Positions 62,388-64,000 of a stretch of DNA of 64,000 nt are shown here, piece after piece. The position numbers and the translations under genes are program-made. Under the pieces are notes generated by a model, which was not told the DNA's origin, did not search any database, and worked only from the letters and a program-made list of their open reading frames with translations. Position 1 is the stretch's first letter. Each line of letters opens with the position of its first letter. This DNA comes from Amycolatopsis australiensis (lineage in GTDB: Bacteria; Actinomycetota; Actinomycetes; Mycobacteriales; Pseudonocardiaceae), in contig NZ_FPJG01000006.1 in the NCBI RefSeq assembly GCF_900119165.1, positions 3,906,001 through 3,970,000 of the forward strand, in the 5' to 3' direction.

Positions 62388-63538
62388 CGCTCGTCGTCGC
62401 CGGCGCCTCGCTGGCCGGGTTGCGCGCGGTGGAGTCGGCGCGCCGCACCGGCTACCGCGGCCGGATCGTGCTCGTCGGCGCCGAGGAGCACCTGCCCTAC
62501 GACCGGCCGCCGCTGTCGAAGGCGTTGCTCGACCCGGACGGCCCGCGCGCGGCCGAGCCGTTCCACGCCGAGGGCGTGCTGCGGGACGAGCTCGGCGTCG
62601 AACTCATGCTGGGCGCTCCGGCCGAAAACCTCGACACCGCCGCGCGCGAGGTCGTCGTCGCCGGGAAGGCCGTGCCCTACCGGGCGTTGGTGATCGCGAC
62701 CGGGGCGACCGCGCGCCGCCTGCCCGGCGCCCGCACCCTGCGTACCGCCGAAGACGCCGTCGCGGTGCGTGCCGCGCTGGACGCGGGCGCTCGCACCGTC
62801 GTGATCGGCGCCGGGTTCATCGGCTCGGAGGTCGCTTCGGCGGCTCGCAAGCGCGGCCTGCCGGTGACGATCGTCGAGGCCGCTCCCGTCCCGCTCGCCC
62901 GCGCGGTCGGCGAGGTCGCCGGGGCGGCGCTGGCCGGGCTGCACCGCGCGGCGGGCACCGAGCTGCGGCTCGCCACCGAGGTCACCGGCGTCGGCGGCGA
63001 CGGCGTGCGCTTGGCCGGCGGCGAAATCCTGCCGGCGGACCTCGTGGTCGCCGGCATCGGCGCGGTGCCCGCGACCGGCTGGCTCGAGGGCAGCGGTTTG
63101 CCGCTCCACGAGCGCGACCGTGGCGTGGTGTGCGACGCGACTCTCGCGGCCGGACCGCCGGGTGTCTACGCCGCCGGCGACGTCGCGCACGTGCCCCATC
63201 CGCTCTTCGACGGCGAGCCGATGCGCCTGGAGCACTGGACGAACGCGGCCGAGCAGGGTGCGGCCGCGGCCCGGCACGCGCTCGACCCGGCGGCGGCGCG
63301 ACCGGCGGAGTCGGTGCCGTACTTCTGGTCCGACTGGTACGGCCACCGCATCCAGTTCGTCGGCACCCCGCGCGCCGACGAGGTGGTGGCCGCGGACGGG
63401 GTGACGCTGTACCGCCGCGGCGACCGGGTCGCCGGCGCGCTCACCGTCGACCGCCCGCGCGAGATCATGAAGTACCGGCGGCGGATCGCCGCGCGGGCCC
63501 CGTGGGCTGAGGCGCTCGCATTCGCGGGCGCCGCCTAG
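62384..63538 (+). CDS. FAD-dependent ferredoxin/rubredoxin reductase
   Basis: 384 residues starting in the ferredoxin stop. FAD motif VVAGASLAGLRAVESARRTGYRG, EEHLPYDRPPLSKALL, ALVIATGATARRLPG, NAD motif VVIGAGFIGSEVASAARKRGL, and VYAAGDVAH near the flavin; the C-terminal reductase domain has YFWSDWYGHRIQFVG. It passes electrons from NAD(P)H to the ferredoxin and/or the rubredoxin domain of AlkB. The length and C-terminal domain match ferredoxin reductases of aromatic and alkane oxygenase systems. Confidence 0.95.
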   Translation: MTLVVAGASLAGLRAVESARRTGYRGRIVLVGAEEHLPYDRPPLSKALLDPDGPRAAEPFHAEGVLRDELGVELMLGAPAENLDTAAREVVVAGKAVPYRALVIATGATARRLPGARTLRTAEDAVAVRAALDAGARTVVIGAGFIGSEVASAARKRGLPVTIVEAAPVPLARAVGEVAGAALAGLHRAAGTELRLATEVTGVGGDGVRLAGGEILPADLVVAGIGAVPATGWLEGSGLPLHERDRGVVCDATLAAGPPGVYAAGDVAHVPHPLFDGEPMRLEHWTNAAEQGAAAARHALDPAAARPAESVPYFWSDWYGHRIQFVGTPRADEVVAADGVTLYRRGDRVAGALTVDRPREIMKYRRRIAARAPWAEALAFAGAA

Positions 63539-63548
63539 AATGGCGATC

Positions 63549-64000
63549 ATGAGCGGGGCACTTCCGGCACCGCCCGAGGGTGGTCAGCACCGGCGGCCGA
63601 TCATCACCGCGGCGATCGAGCTGACCGCGCGGTCCGGCTGGTCGGCGGTCACGATGGCCCGGCTGGCCGAGGTCGTCGGCGTCAGCCGCCAGACCGTCTA
63701 CAACGAGATCGGCTCCAAGGCCGCGCTGGCCGAGGCGATGGTCGCGCACGAGCTCGACCGGTTCCTCTCCGTCGTCGGCGCCGCGTTCGACCGGCACGAG
63801 AACGACCTCGTCGAGGCGATCTACGACGCCGTCCGCGCGGTCCTGGAGCTGGCCGACGACAACATCCTGCTGCGCGCGATCGCCTCCGCGACGCACGGCA
63901 CGGCCCCGGAACTGCTCCCGCTGCTGACCACCGGCGCCGGGACGCTGCTGACGCAGGCGAAGACGATGCTGACCGCCCGCGTGGCCGCCTACCGGCCGCC
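63549..64000 (+). CDS. TetR-family regulator of the alkane operon, truncated by window edge
   Basis: Open from ATG 63549 (or ATG 63540) to the right edge, at least 150 residues. The HTH is RRPIITAAIELTARSGWSAVTMARLAEVVGVSRQTVYNEIGSKAALAEAMV; the visible part of the ligand domain reads ELDRFLSVVGAAFDRHENDLVEAIYDAVRAVLELADDNILLRAIASATHG. It begins 10 bp behind the reductase gene, as the last member of the operon. TetR genes in this place in actinomycete alkB operons repress the operon until alkane-derived ligands are present; the direct repeats before alkB are its probable sites. Confidence 0.93.
   Translation, partial: MSGALPAPPEGGQHRRPIITAAIELTARSGWSAVTMARLAEVVGVSRQTVYNEIGSKAALAEAMVAHELDRFLSVVGAAFDRHENDLVEAIYDAVRAVLELADDNILLRAIASATHGTAPELLPLLTTGAGTLLTQAKTMLTARVAAYRP

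Overview
The window (about 73-75% G+C, strong G/C wobble bias, GTG starts, frequent 4-bp ATGA/GTGA start-stop overlaps) comes from a filamentous actinomycete. Silent choices such as ATGTGGA and ACTTTGG inside otherwise C/G-ending codons resemble Amycolatopsis and other Pseudonocardiales; this genus call is inference. GenBank-style comparison was not possible.

Region 1 (1-39.8 kb) is the 3' part of a large modular type I polyketide cluster. Two PKS proteins supply the last four modules: (..AT-KR-ACP)-(KS-AT-KR-ACP) // (KS-AT-KR-ACP)-(KS-AT-DH-KR-ACP-TE). All four ATs carry the malonyl-type HAFH motif and all KRs are LDD (B) type, so the released end of the chain is predicted to be an unmethylated 1,3-polyol ending in a 2-enoyl ester or lactone. 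Around it lie a type II thioesterase, four glycosyltransferases (one EryCIII/DesVII-like, three OleD/MGT-like), a DesI-like sugar 4-aminotransferase, a CerJ-like KSIII acyltransferase, a PAS-LuxR activator, a P450, a DrrAB-like exporter, a GT-C family transferase, RmlB and RmlA. The sugar genes point to dTDP-4-amino-4,6-dideoxyglucose. A 48-residue unannotated peptide gene sits between KSIII and the PAS-LuxR gene. A TetR gene in the middle (31.1-31.7 kb) is bracketed by two inverted copies of a 50-bp palindromic promoter/operator; they face a frameshifted ene-reductase gene on one side and an acetoacetate decarboxylase-like / DJ-1 pair on the other.

Region 2 (38.5-53.6 kb) is regulatory: a NarL-type histidine kinase, three overlapping large ATPase-LuxR (LAL) regulators, an orphan response regulator, a DoxX-ECF41 sigma factor pair with a matching ECF41-like promoter, a small Cys-rich protein and a fourth ATPase-LuxR protein.

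Region 3 (53.7-56.5 kb) is a compact leftward operon that I do not recognise as a described pathway: a DMATS-type aromatic prenyltransferase, a heme-oxygenase-fold diiron oxidase (HDO) and a nucleotidyltransferase. Upstream is a helically phased array of GGACA repeats and nested palindromes. This is the best candidate for a new system.

Region 4 (56.5-64 kb) holds a conservon (sensor kinase, roadblock, DUF742, GTPase), then an alkane hydroxylase operon: AlkB-rubredoxin fusion, [3Fe-4S] ferredoxin, ferredoxin reductase and a TetR regulator cut by the window edge.
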